A DNA stretch of 64,000 nucleotides from Clostridium estertheticum subsp. estertheticum (lineage in GTDB: Bacteria; Bacillota; Clostridia; Clostridiales; Clostridiaceae), in assembly GCF_001877035.1 (NCBI RefSeq), contig NZ_CP015756.1, forward strand, positions 1,727,001 through 1,791,000, read 5' to 3'. A program made the position numbers and the translations under genes. The notes beneath the pieces were generated by a model. It searched no databases, was not told the DNA's origin, and saw only the letters and a list, made by a program, of their open reading frames with translations. Of this stretch, positions 56,694 through 64,000 are shown piece by piece. Every line of letters starts with the position of its first letter. Positions within the stretch are counted from its first letter, which is position 1.

Positions 56694-56727
56694 AACCCAT
56701 ATCGATTATTAGGATATGGGTTTTTAA
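56694..56727 (+). terminator. Terminator after the MerR gene
   Basis: AACCCATATC pairs with GATATGGGTT around a 9-base loop, then TTT. The stem resembles the core of the recurring terminator family. Confidence 0.8.
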
Positions 56728-56784
56728 CATATTGATGCTCTGAATGTAACATAATTAAGTTATATTCAAATTGAATCTAGGTGG

Positions 56785-56847
56785 CATTCTTTAATCTTCA
56801 TAAATATACTTCATTTTAGAATTTATGGTATAATTAAACAAATATTT
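56785..56847 (+). repeat. Duplicated upstream segment, copy 2
   Basis: Near-identical to 51202-51265, with two or three substitutions. It contains GGTATAATTAAAC and lies 42 bases before an acetyltransferase gene. Confidence 0.8.
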
Positions 56848-56888
56848 CGTGGTTAAGGTTAAATACATTAATTCTAGGGGGTAACTAT

Positions 56889-57380
56889 ATGATAAATAAC
56901 TTTAAAGTATTGAGGGGAGATGTTGAAACTGCTATTAGTATAATGAAAGAGGTAACAAAATGGGGTCGTTCAGTTGGATTAAATGTTTGGAAAGACGAGC
57001 ATCTTACAAGAGAAAAGTTATTGGTGGGTATCAATGAAGATGCCTTCTATATAGGAAAAGTTTCAGCTGATAATGCTTGTTGTATGATATTACAATGGGA
57101 TGATGTTCTGTTTTGGCCCAAGGCAAAGGAGAACGAAGCAGGATATATACATAAGTTATGTGTTAGAAGAGAATATTCAGGAATAGGACTATCGCAAAAA
57201 ATGGTGGAATTTGCTATAGCAGAATGTAGAAAAAGAAATATTGGTTATTTAAGATTAGATACAGGGTTTAATAAGAAAAAGTTATGCAATCTATACGAAA
57301 GTTTAGGTTTTAAATTTGTTGAAAAAATCCTATTAGATAATAGAGGTGAATTTGCTCTGTTTGAGATGAAAATACAATAG
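56889..57380 (+). CDS. GNAT-family acetyltransferase
   Basis: A 163-residue GNAT protein. The acetyl-CoA-binding motif A appears as IHKLCVRREYSGIGLSQKMVEFA, followed by the YLRLDTGFNKKKLCNLYESLGFKFV motif B region. The substrate is unknown. AGGGGGTAACTAT precedes ATG 56889. Confidence 0.88.
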   Translation: MINNFKVLRGDVETAISIMKEVTKWGRSVGLNVWKDEHLTREKLLVGINEDAFYIGKVSADNACCMILQWDDVLFWPKAKENEAGYIHKLCVRREYSGIGLSQKMVEFAIAECRKRNIGYLRLDTGFNKKKLCNLYESLGFKFVEKILLDNRGEFALFEMKIQ

Positions 57381-57443
57381 TTTGAAAAGGCAATGAAAAA
57401 GGTATATTTAGTGAGTATTTTTCTTTGGAATATTCATAGATTG

Positions 57444-57510
57444 AGTCACAATGGTATAGTACTGTGAATTCGTATATAAAGTAAATGCATAGAAGGATGG
57501 TGAAATATTG
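57444..57510 (+). repeat. 67-base direct repeat, copy 1
   Basis: About 85 percent identical by eye to 58344-58409 (shared cores AATGGTATAG, CGTATATAAAGTAAAT, ATGGTGAAATAT). The copies flank an acetyltransferase gene. Copy 2 is directly followed by remnants of a mobile element, so this may be an element end. Confidence 0.7.
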
Positions 57511-57541
57511 TAAACATTTTTTTATTGCTGACCATACTTAA

Positions 57542-57715
57542 GTGGTAAAAGACATTATAAACTATTTAAATTCTAATAAAATCCAAGGAAATGCATATGA
57601 TGAAAAAGTTACAGATAAAGGTGGCTCAGTTATTAGTATTCAGTCTGCGGTGCGAGATAAAGTTACTAAATTTCCGGACGGTTCAACTGATAGAGTGAAA
57701 CTCTATATTTTATGA
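57542..57715 (+). pseudogene. 57-codon coding-like fragment
   Basis: GTG 57542 opens a frame ending at 57715 (MVKDIINYLNSNKIQGNAYD...). The composition looks like protein, but no ribosome site precedes it and no family is recognised. It follows direct repeat copy 1 in the gap 57381-57777. It is probably the remainder of a gene cut by rearrangement. Confidence 0.35.
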
Positions 57716-57777
57716 CGGATTGGTAATCAAGTGGGTAATAGAGAACACTCAATTAAAGATTAGAAGGGGATAAAATA

Positions 57778-58299
57778 ATGGATGTGAAAATAAGAAAAGC
57801 AACTTTGAAAGATGTAAATGTGATTAGTAATATATATGCTTTAAGTTGGAAGTATGCCTATAAAGGTATTGTGCCACAAAAATATTTAGATGTATTGAAA
57901 TGTAATTTTTGGGTATCGTCTTTTCGAAATTGGATAAATAATAATATATTAACGGCACAACTTATCAGTGAAAATGAAACACCAGTAGGCTGTGTTGCTT
58001 ACGGTAAAGCAAGAGATGTTAACTTTGCTAATTGGGGAGAAATAGTTTCTATTTATTTACTTCCAGACCATTTCAGAAAAGGTTACGGGCAAAAATTATT
58101 ACAGACAGCTATAATTGATATGAAACTAAATGGATATGAAAATTGTTACTTATGGGTGTTAAAAGAAAATATTAAAGCAAGGGATTTTTATGAATTTAAT
58201 GGGTTTATTTGTAATAATGATGAATGTACTTGTGAAATTATGAAGAGACAATTAGTTGATGTGCGATATATTTTAACATTAAATAATCATACGAACTAA
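57778..58299 (+). CDS. GNAT-family acetyltransferase
   Basis: A 173-residue GNAT protein with IVSIYLLPDHFRKGYGQKLLQTAI as motif A and YLWVLKENIKARDFYEFNGF as motif B, typical of PhnO/YitH-like members. Substrate unknown. GAAGGGGATAAAATA precedes the ATG. It sits between two copies of a 67-base repeat and is followed by a terminator. Confidence 0.9.
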   Translation: MDVKIRKATLKDVNVISNIYALSWKYAYKGIVPQKYLDVLKCNFWVSSFRNWINNNILTAQLISENETPVGCVAYGKARDVNFANWGEIVSIYLLPDHFRKGYGQKLLQTAIIDMKLNGYENCYLWVLKENIKARDFYEFNGFICNNDECTCEIMKRQLVDVRYILTLNNHTN

Positions 58300-58325
58300 T
58301 CATACCAAATTAGCATGATTAGTTC
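58293..58325 (+). terminator. Terminator after the acetyltransferase
   Basis: GAACTAATCAT pairs with ATGATTAGTTC around an 11-base loop; the left arm overlaps the stop codon region. Confidence 0.7.
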
Positions 58326-58343
58326 ATAGCTTTCTTATACCGC

Positions 58344-58409
58344 GTCATAATGGTATAGAACTGTGAATCCGTATATAAAGTAAATACTTAGAAGTATGGT
58401 GAAATATCG
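58344..58409 (+). repeat. 67-base direct repeat, copy 2
   Basis: Second copy of the 57444 repeat. It is followed within 40 bases by the start of the recombinase remnant, as the leader of a mobile element would be. Confidence 0.7.
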
Positions 58410-58429
58410 AACGTAACTGTCTCATGTAA

Positions 58430-58661
58430 ATAAACTATATTCGTCACGTTAGTAACTTTGCTAAATTTTACAATAGTTCACTAGAGCTTTTAAGAGAAAA
58501 AGAAATACGTGAATATCTACATTATTATATCATGGAAAAAAAATTAAGTGTATAAGAGTATCTTTTTAAGCTCACAGGAATAGACATAAATATTTGTTCT
58601 TGCTGCGGTAAGGGCAAAATACGCTTATTTTTAGAGAATAATAGGTATTTTATTGTGTAAC
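58430..58661 (+). mobile_element. Remnant of an IS91-like element (recombinase start joined to transposase end)
   Basis: Two coding remnants are fused. Bases about 58430-58553 read NYIRHVSNFAKFYN...REYLHYYIMEKKLSV, the N-terminal DNA-binding domain of a tyrosine recombinase, ending at a stop. Bases about 58556-58661 read KLTGIDINICSCCGKGKIRLF, resembling the cysteine-containing C-terminal tail of IS91-type transposases. In IS91-like elements of Firmicutes these two genes are neighbours, so an internal deletion explains the fusion. The rest of the 58300-58712 gap holds repeat copy 2 and the fmt leader. Confidence 0.6.
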
Positions 58662-58712
58662 TAATGAATAACTACAAAATATATTTTGTAGTATCAAAGG
58701 GAGGTATCAATA

Positions 58713-59666
58713 ATGAAAATAGTTTTTATGGGAACTCCTGATTTTGCAGTTCCCTCATTGAAGAAAATGATAGAGAAATATAATGTAAGTGCGATTGTAA
58801 CACAACCTGATAAGCCAAGTGGAAGAGGGAAAAAGGTAGCAATTTCACCAATCAAAGAGGTCGGACTATCGAATCAAATTCCAATTTTTCAGCCCGAAAA
58901 AATAAAAACAGATTCTGTAATTATTGATAAATTAAAAGAATTAAAACCTGATTTTATTATTGTTGTAGCATATGGTCAAATCATAACTAAGCATATACTT
59001 GACATACCAAGACTCGGATGTATTTGTCTACATGCATCTCTCCTCCCAATGTATAGGGGGTCAGCACCAATAAATTGGAGTTTAATAAATGGGGAAATAA
59101 CAACTGGAAATACAACTATACTAATGGATACTGGTATAGATACGGGTGATATGCTTATGAGAAGTGAGGTTGACATATCTGAATCTATGACAGCAGGAGA
59201 ATTGTACAACTTATTAAAAATAAACGGTGCTGAACTGTTAGATGAAACAATAAATGGAATTATCACAGGAAAAATTTGTGGGGTAAAACAACAGAGTGAT
59301 GGAAGTTCTTATGTACAGATGTTAAACAAGCAAATGGCAAAGATTAATTGGAATGACAGTAGTATTAACATACATAATTTAATAAGAGGATTGAGTTATT
59401 GGCCATATAAAAATATAAACTCATGGCCAACTGCTCATACTTATTATAAAGATATTCCAATTAAAATATTCAAATCCAAGTCATTAGAGGCAAATATTAT
59501 TAAACCACCTGGTTATATCATAGATGCAAATAATGAGGGAATTACAGTCGCCACCAATAACGGTATTCTGATTATAGAAATATTACAGTTTCCAGGGGGG
59601 AAACCTCTTGAGGTAAAAGAATTTTTAAAAGGAAATAAAATAGAAAAGGGCATTGTATTATCATAA
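58713..59666 (+). CDS. fmt: Methionyl-tRNA formyltransferase (probable extra copy)
   Basis: A 317-residue protein with full Fmt features: MKIVFMGTPDFAVPSL at the N-terminus, the loop QPDKPSGRGKK, the catalytic HASLLPMYRGSAPINW and DTGIDTGDM, and a C-terminal OB-like domain. It formylates initiator Met-tRNA. It stands alone, away from the usual def-fmt neighbourhood, next to mobile remnants, so it may be a second copy. GGGAGG precedes the ATG. Confidence 0.9.
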   Translation: MKIVFMGTPDFAVPSLKKMIEKYNVSAIVTQPDKPSGRGKKVAISPIKEVGLSNQIPIFQPEKIKTDSVIIDKLKELKPDFIIVVAYGQIITKHILDIPRLGCICLHASLLPMYRGSAPINWSLINGEITTGNTTILMDTGIDTGDMLMRSEVDISESMTAGELYNLLKINGAELLDETINGIITGKICGVKQQSDGSSYVQMLNKQMAKINWNDSSINIHNLIRGLSYWPYKNINSWPTAHTYYKDIPIKIFKSKSLEANIIKPPGYIIDANNEGITVATNNGILIIEILQFPGGKPLEVKEFLKGNKIEKGIVLS

Positions 59667-59686
59667 TTTTGAATAGTCTATATAGG

Positions 59687-59815
59687 ACTACATTAGATGC
59701 AACTGCATGTGTTTACAAGACATCAATAGGAGCAATAAATAAAGGATATAAAGCAATAGTTTTGGAGGATGCACTAGTAACCTCTAATATGGGGAGAATG
59801 CCAAAAATATTATAG
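59687..59815 (+). pseudogene. Fragment of an isochorismatase-family hydrolase
   Basis: An open stretch without a start reads TTLDATACVYKTSIGAINKGYKAIVLEDAL, matching the catalytic-cysteine region of the isochorismatase/nicotinamidase family (T-x-x-CV-x-x-T...A...GY...V...DA). It ends at a stop. The upstream half of the gene is absent, and the frame runs backward into the fmt 3' end. Confidence 0.55.
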
Positions 59816-59896
59816 GGATATAGTAACAAAGGAATATTATTAACTACAGTTCAAAATTTTATGTCATAATTGTAAAATGTAATTGTACGGCAATAA

Positions 59897-59933
59897 GTCG
59901 CTAATTGGTAGTGTTTCTAAAGAAACTGCGTTA
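59897..59933 (+). repeat. 37-base repeat joined to a map fragment
   Basis: Identical to 54310-54346 except one base. In the first location it lies about 260 bases before map; here it is joined directly to the end of a map copy, as if about 1 kb had been deleted from a duplicate. Confidence 0.8.
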
Positions 59934-60045
59934 ATATTTATAGATGAGAATAATGGATGGACAGCATTTACTACCGATAGATCACTTTCAGCACAATGGG
60001 AGCATACAATTCTTGTAACCCAAGACGGAATGGAATAATATCGAT
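59933..60045 (+). pseudogene. Partial copy of the map 3' end
   Basis: Matches 55358-55475 with about 90 percent identity by eye, including GATCACTTTCAGCACAATGG and GAGCATACAATTCTTGTAAC. A one-base deletion changes GGAAATAATATCG to GGAATAATATCG, so the frame is lost. The next gene's frame runs through it upstream of its real start. Confidence 0.85.
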
Positions 60046-60061
60046 GAATAGAGGGAAAGGT

Positions 60062-60745
60062 ATGGGAAAGAGTTTTATAAAAGAAAACTTAAATGGCAGT
60101 GAACTCAATGAGTTATTATTATTTGTTGGTAGGAAAAGCAATAAACTGTCTTTATCAAGGAGCCATTTGGGTAAACTTACACAAGAAGAATTTAATCAAA
60201 TGCAGTTGGAAGATAAATCATTAATTCTTGCAGAACATAAACAAAGCTGGCTCGACTACAGTGAAAACATTAATGGGTATAGAGACCTAATAGATGATTG
60301 CTGTAACAAAGAAATGGATGCGGAAAAATATTTAAATCATCATTTTGAAGAAGAACTAGCGTATTTTACTTCATTAGGATATGAAGCGTTCCAATTAGAA
60401 GGTGAGGAATTCCAAGATGAAAAATATGAGAATTTTAATGCAAGGACAGCAGATTTTTTATACACTAAGTTTACACGAGTGACTCCTGTATCTAGAGGAC
60501 CCGTGTTTGAAATGTGTTATTTTATACTAGGTGATATTTTTAGAAACTTAATGTCAAATATGAGTAAGTTATTTGTATATCCCCATCAAATTGAAGGTAC
60601 TGAATTTGATGACTTAGCCTTCTATAAAGAAGAAAAAACAATATTAGCAATTTGTGCTCATGAACATTTTGCATATATGAATTTAGAAGATGACGAATAT
60701 GAAGAATTGAAAAAATTAAACATTTTACATGGAGTAAAAGAATAA
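60062..60745 (+). CDS. Hypothetical 227-residue protein
   Basis: An acidic soluble protein without a recognised domain; it has helical regions and an FEEELAYFTSLGYEAFQLEGEEF stretch. The ATG at 60062 follows GAGGGAAAGG. Longer starts at 60044 or 59996 would use the map fragment and have no ribosome site, so they are rejected. Confidence 0.6.
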   Translation: MGKSFIKENLNGSELNELLLFVGRKSNKLSLSRSHLGKLTQEEFNQMQLEDKSLILAEHKQSWLDYSENINGYRDLIDDCCNKEMDAEKYLNHHFEEELAYFTSLGYEAFQLEGEEFQDEKYENFNARTADFLYTKFTRVTPVSRGPVFEMCYFILGDIFRNLMSNMSKLFVYPHQIEGTEFDDLAFYKEEKTILAICAHEHFAYMNLEDDEYEELKKLNILHGVKE

Positions 60746-60800
60746 CAAACTTCTACGATATGTAAAAGAAAATTTATATTTTTAGTTCTATTCAAGTATG

Positions 60801-60846
60801 TCAATAAAGTAAACCAATATCTAGTGATATGTGTTTACTTTATTGA
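60801..60846. terminator. Hairpin between convergent genes
   Basis: TCAATAAAGTAAAC...ATATC pairs with GATAT...GTTTACTTTATTGA with two mismatches inside. It lies between the hypothetical gene and the broken chemotaxis gene. Confidence 0.75.
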
Positions 60847-60888
60847 CTTTTGCATTTTCAATCTTAATAAAAAAACACTATTTTCTTA

Positions 60889-61851
60889 TTATATATCCTG
60901 TGCTATTTTATTTAATTCTTCTGACATAGATGTTAGTTCTTCAACACTTGCTGTAATTTATTCACTAGCTGCGGCTTGTTCCTGACTTGAAGCCAATGAA
61001 CTTTCACTTCTTTCACTTGCTTCATTAACTTTTAATTTTATACTATCAGTTAACTTTTTGATTTTAGGAACTGTACTCTTAGATTGTTCAGATAATTTTC
61101 TTATTTCTTGTGCAACTACGCCAAACCCTCTGCCGGCATCTCCAGCTCTTGCTGCTTCTATAGCTGCATTTAGACCAAGCATTTTTGTTTCATCTGCAAT
61201 TTCTTTAATAAATGAAGATACTTCATTTATTTCTTCCGACAGAATAATTATATCTTTAATCTCATTATGTAGTTCAATTTCATTGGTATGTATGTTAGCT
61301 GCTGATGCTGCCAATTCCTCAATAGCTGATGCCATTCCGGTAAGACCATTTTCAAGATTTTCTGACATGTTACGTAGATTTGACGCATTTTCTTTAGGTG
61401 TAATTATTGCGAAACATCCTACAACTTCGTTTGAATTATCTGCATCAAACATTGGATAACTTGCTCCAAGGGTAGGTATTCCATATACTGAAGCATCTAG
61501 TTCCTTTATAATAGCTTTTTTTAATTTTATCGTTTTTAATGAAAGAGACTCTTCTAGAAGAATGTTATCAACTTGTAAGGAAGCTATGTCAAATTTTTTA
61601 GAAGATTGCTTACTTACTATTTTTTGTAAATCCGTTATAATCATAGTAGATCCTTCTGGAAACATCTCAGCTACAATTGGTGCAAAATCGGAGAATGCAC
61701 TAGCTACAGGATGTAATCTCGGAAATATCATAGAAAAAACTCCAACAACCTCACCAGTATCATTCATCAAAGGAGTTGCAACAGTTTTTAATCTTGTACC
61801 ATAAATAGAACGTGGGATATTAGCCGTTATCGTTTTTTTTATCATTCGCAA
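60889..61851 (-). pseudogene. Methyl-accepting chemotaxis-like receptor, truncated and interrupted
   Basis: The frame from 61851 encodes a sensor-like region and then the cytoplasmic signalling tip [33 protein letters not shown]. It stops at TAA 60958-60960 after QEQAAASE. The same frame continues past that stop with ITASVEELTSMSEELNKIAQDI and a second stop at 60889, exactly the expected receptor ending, so one codon has become a nonsense codon. At the 5' end a stop lies four codons upstream and only a TTG without a ribosome site is available. Related soluble receptors have further N-terminal sequence, so the start is also lost. Confidence 0.75.
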
Positions 61852-61982
61852 TACAAGGGTTTAAAAATTATGTTAATAGAAATAAAGTAATGGAGAAAAA
61901 GATAGATATTATTTTAAATAAATTAGAAAATAAAAAAGACAATTAATATTTAAAGTTACATAATTTTTTTCTGTTTCATCGC

Positions 61983-62013
61983 AAGTAACCCCATATCACA
62001 TTAGACATGGGGC
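61983..62013. terminator. Degenerate member of the recurring hairpin family
   Basis: AAGTAACCCCATATC...TTAGACATGGGG keeps the sequence of the 24275 and 48982 hairpins but has lost part of the stem. It lies after the minus-strand gene ending at 62020 and could still weakly terminate it. Confidence 0.45.
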
Positions 62014-62019
62014 ATTCGC

Positions 62020-62568
62020 CTATTTCCAAATAGAATCACGAGGAATGATTTTCATAAGACATATATCGTCACCCATTTTTATACTTTTTAATAATTCTAC
62101 ATCGACTTCACAGGCAAAAGCTTTTTCGAAAAGAACTTTACTGTACCCTACAGTGCATTGACACCATGTATCCGTATTTAAGTTATTCACATCGGCAAGC
62201 ATCGGACAAGGGCAAAACGGAAATTGTAGATAGAGTTCCCCCTTTGTGTAAGATAGTCCAGCTGCATTTGCTTTATCTTGGTTTGCAAATTCTTCTAAAT
62301 TAGACGATAATGCAACCAGTTCTTGAACTAACGCTAATTTTTCATCCATCCCATATCCACATTGACAGTTCATTCTAATCTGCTTAACGGTAGACCTATC
62401 AAAGTTGATTTCTAGTCTGTTCATGGTGGATTTCACCCATGTCGTATTATCTTCTGATGAAGATAGTTCGTGTTCTCCATATACAATTTTTGTTGCCATT
62501 TTATCGTCACTCGCATTTTTTACGGCACCAAAAATTACTTGCTCTTGTATTTTTCTAATATCATACAT
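62020..62568 (-). CDS. DUF6144-like cysteine-rich protein
   Basis: A 182-residue protein with clustered cysteines: CQCGYGM at about 69-75, FPFCPCPML at about 116-124 and WCQCTVGYSK at about 135-144. This pattern fits the DUF6144 family, whose members bind metal but whose role is unknown. TGAGGT precedes the start at 62568. Confidence 0.65.
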   Translation of the reverse strand: MYDIRKIQEQVIFGAVKNASDDKMATKIVYGEHELSSSEDNTTWVKSTMNRLEINFDRSTVKQIRMNCQCGYGMDEKLALVQELVALSSNLEEFANQDKANAAGLSYTKGELYLQFPFCPCPMLADVNNLNTDTWCQCTVGYSKVLFEKAFACEVDVELLKSIKMGDDICLMKIIPRDSIWK

Positions 62569-62584
62569 ATTAAAACCTCATTTT

Positions 62585-62680
62585 CTAAATTTTTTGTGAG
62601 CTGTGGTTAAGGTATGCTGTCTTTTTACCACACTTCTTACAATATTTAATTGCAGGTGCTGGGGATAGATACTGTATATC
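62585..62680 (-). pseudogene. Fragment resembling a DUF1062-type protein
   Basis: On the minus strand an open stretch without a start reads DIQYLSPAPAIKYCKKCGKKTAYLNHSSQKI and stops at 62585. The IKYCKKCGKKT zinc-knuckle-like start resembles DUF1062 proteins. The remainder is missing. It is one of two remnants in the 62569-63204 gap. Confidence 0.4.
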
Positions 62681-62857
62681 TCAGGTTAACTTTTGCATGA
62701 AAATTTATCTTTTCTATTAGTAATTAATAGGAAAGATAACGGGTGGATTGTCACAAAAATTTTTCATTATAAGTCCTCCTATTATAGTATTTTTTCTACT
62801 TAAAGTGTACCAGCTGAGAATACAAAGCTAAACCTTAAAGACAGTTAATAAAAAATA

Positions 62858-62893
62858 ATGAGCCAGTACAGTAACAAAACTGCATTGGCTCAT
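62858..62893. terminator. Strong hairpin
   Basis: ATGAGCCAGTACAGT pairs with ACTGCATTGGCTCAT around AACAAA, with one mismatch. It lies downstream of the minus-strand regulator remnant, where a terminator would be expected. Confidence 0.65.
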
Positions 62894-62908
62894 CTCGAAA
62901 ATTAAGCA

Positions 62909-63061
62909 CTACTTTTTGTTCCCTAATTATCCTTTGTATACTTTTTAAGGACAAAAATATTTTTCAGATAAATCTTTTTAATTATGACCCGCCAAATAGT
63001 CTTCATAAATATGTGTATTTCGTTTATATAATTCTTGTCGGGTAGAGGTTTTGGCTCCCCA
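62909..63061 (-). pseudogene. Degenerate CD3324/Mor-like helix-turn-helix regulator
   Basis: The minus-strand frame reads WGAKTSTRQELYKRNTHIYEDYLAG, then continues through three in-frame stops as HN*KDLSEKYFCP*KVYKG*LGNKK. This follows the pattern of small Mor/CD3324-family activators (YEDYLAGxxxxxLAxKYxLSxKSIxRII). Three nonsense positions make it a clear pseudogene. The family assignment is from pattern memory. Confidence 0.55.
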
Positions 63062-63204
63062 TTAAAAAGAATTGTAAATATACATAATTTATGGTAATTA
63101 TGTTATGATTGAATATATATTATTAGTCGAAATTGTAATCAGCTGCGAACTAATGGTTATCATAAAATCTTACCGATAAATAATAATTTGAAAGGCGGGA
63201 TAGA

Positions 63205-63609
63205 ATGGCAATCGCAAATGCAAAAGTAACTTTAAAGGAAGATATAAAAACGGTTTGGAAAATAGTAACTTCTCTTGAGAATTATGCATGGAGAAGTGAT
63301 TTGAGAGAAATTCAGGTTTTAGAAGCAGGAAAAAAATTTATAGAATATACAAAAGAAGGATATGCTACAACTTTCACAATAACTACGTTTGAACCTATGA
63401 AACGGTATGAGTTTGATATGGATAATAACAACATGTGTGGGCATTGGACGGGATTATTTTCAAAGACAGATAATAAGACAGAGATAAATTTTACGGAAAA
63501 TATAACTCCAAAGAAGTGGATAATGAAACCTTTTGTAGGAATATATTTAAAGAAACAGCAGGCTGCTTATATTTTAGATTTAAGAAAAGCAATTGATGAA
63601 AAACAATGA
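63205..63609 (+). CDS. SRPBCC (START/polyketide cyclase-like) protein
   Basis: A 134-residue ligand-binding helix-grip protein: AKVTLKEDIKTVWKIVTSLENYAWRSDL at the N-terminus, a beta-rich middle with CGHWTGLF and a final long helix. The ligand is unknown. AAAGGCGGGATAG precedes the ATG. Confidence 0.82.
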   Translation: MAIANAKVTLKEDIKTVWKIVTSLENYAWRSDLREIQVLEAGKKFIEYTKEGYATTFTITTFEPMKRYEFDMDNNNMCGHWTGLFSKTDNKTEINFTENITPKKWIMKPFVGIYLKKQQAAYILDLRKAIDEKQ

Positions 63610-63670
63610 CTTGTGATGAAATTATTTTGGAATTGAAGTCCATAAGTTCTGAGAAATAGAAAGGAGATTT

Positions 63671-64000
63671 ATGTGTAAAATTAACGATTTCGCACTTATT
63701 ATTGAAAAGAACCTAATCAATTTATGTATTAAAGCTGCAAATATATCGTGTGGAGAAGTTGTAAAACAAGATTACTATTCATGGGCTAAGAATTCATATC
63801 TGGAAGGGTATAATAAAGTTTTTGATATGAATATTCCATTAGCTGATATTAAAGAAGTAATCATGCTATTACGTAAAAATATAGAACTTGAAATAGCTCC
63901 AAAACACTTATTAATAAATTCATATACCCAAGCAATAATTTTGGAAGATTATTTAAAGAGTCTCAATTTTAATATGTTTTATCAACAGTCTGGGATGGCT
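63671..64000 (+). CDS. Acetyltransferase-like protein, 3' end outside the window
   Basis: ATG 63671 follows AAAGGAG. The visible 110 residues (MCKINDFALIIEKNLINL...) are open to the window edge. The N-terminal part of some GNAT proteins looks like this (substrate-recognition segment followed by EIAPKHLLINSYTQAIILEDYLKSL), but the acetyl-CoA motif would lie beyond the edge. The family is therefore uncertain. Confidence 0.5.
   Translation, partial: MCKINDFALIIEKNLINLCIKAANISCGEVVKQDYYSWAKNSYLEGYNKVFDMNIPLADIKEVIMLLRKNIELEIAPKHLLINSYTQAIILEDYLKSLNFNMFYQQSGMA

Overview
The window is AT-rich DNA with clostridial features: strong AGGAGG-type ribosome binding sites, frequent GTG/TTG starts, and anaerobic amino-acid fermentation genes. 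The best fit is a Clostridium sensu lato that ferments glutamate and histidine. No rRNA, tRNA or CRISPR array was seen. Most genes have clear family signatures; everything below was read by eye without database searches.

Bases 1-12300: the 3' end of a GGDEF gene, an EcsC-like protein, a DUF2085 membrane protein with a 22-residue peptide, then a compact plus-strand cluster. The cluster has a small (apparently frameshifted) ORF, three dynamin-like GTPases, a protein of five exact 20-residue repeats, and a coiled-coil zinc-ribbon protein. The third GTPase carries a tail of about 35 MORN repeats. A palindrome overlapping an extended -10 box sits upstream. This is the best candidate in the window for an undescribed system, probably acting at the membrane.

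Bases 12363-37750: amino-acid catabolism. citC and citX (minus strand) diverge from a GntR regulator followed by glmS-glmL-glmE-mal-citD-citE-citF-symporter. This is the methylaspartate route from glutamate to acetate and pyruvate, and CitDEF is probably citramalate lyase. Mesaconase is not in the window. A 992-residue BTAD/ATPase/TPR regulator separates it from hutH-permease-hutD-hutU-hutI-ftcD-fchA-hutG, which turns histidine into glutamate with two alternative ends for formiminoglutamate. Together the loci can feed histidine carbon into glutamate fermentation.

Bases 37970-64000: a mosaic of short accessory genes: metallo-beta-lactamase fold hydrolase, iron alcohol dehydrogenase, MntA/HepT-like pair, cytoplasmic serine hydrolase with dipeptide epimerase, SF1 helicase-nuclease, thioesterase, glutathione peroxidase, CPBP protease (frameshifted), XRE and MerR regulators, acetyltransferases, SEC-C methionine aminopeptidase and an extra fmt. 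The intergenic DNA here is full of decay: partial copies of the nucleotidyltransferase and map genes, an IS91-like element remnant, an isochorismatase fragment, a doubly broken chemotaxis receptor, remnants resembling DUF1062 and a Mor/CD3324-type regulator, duplicated promoter segments, and a recurrent terminator hairpin. The region looks shaped by repeated local duplication and deletion.
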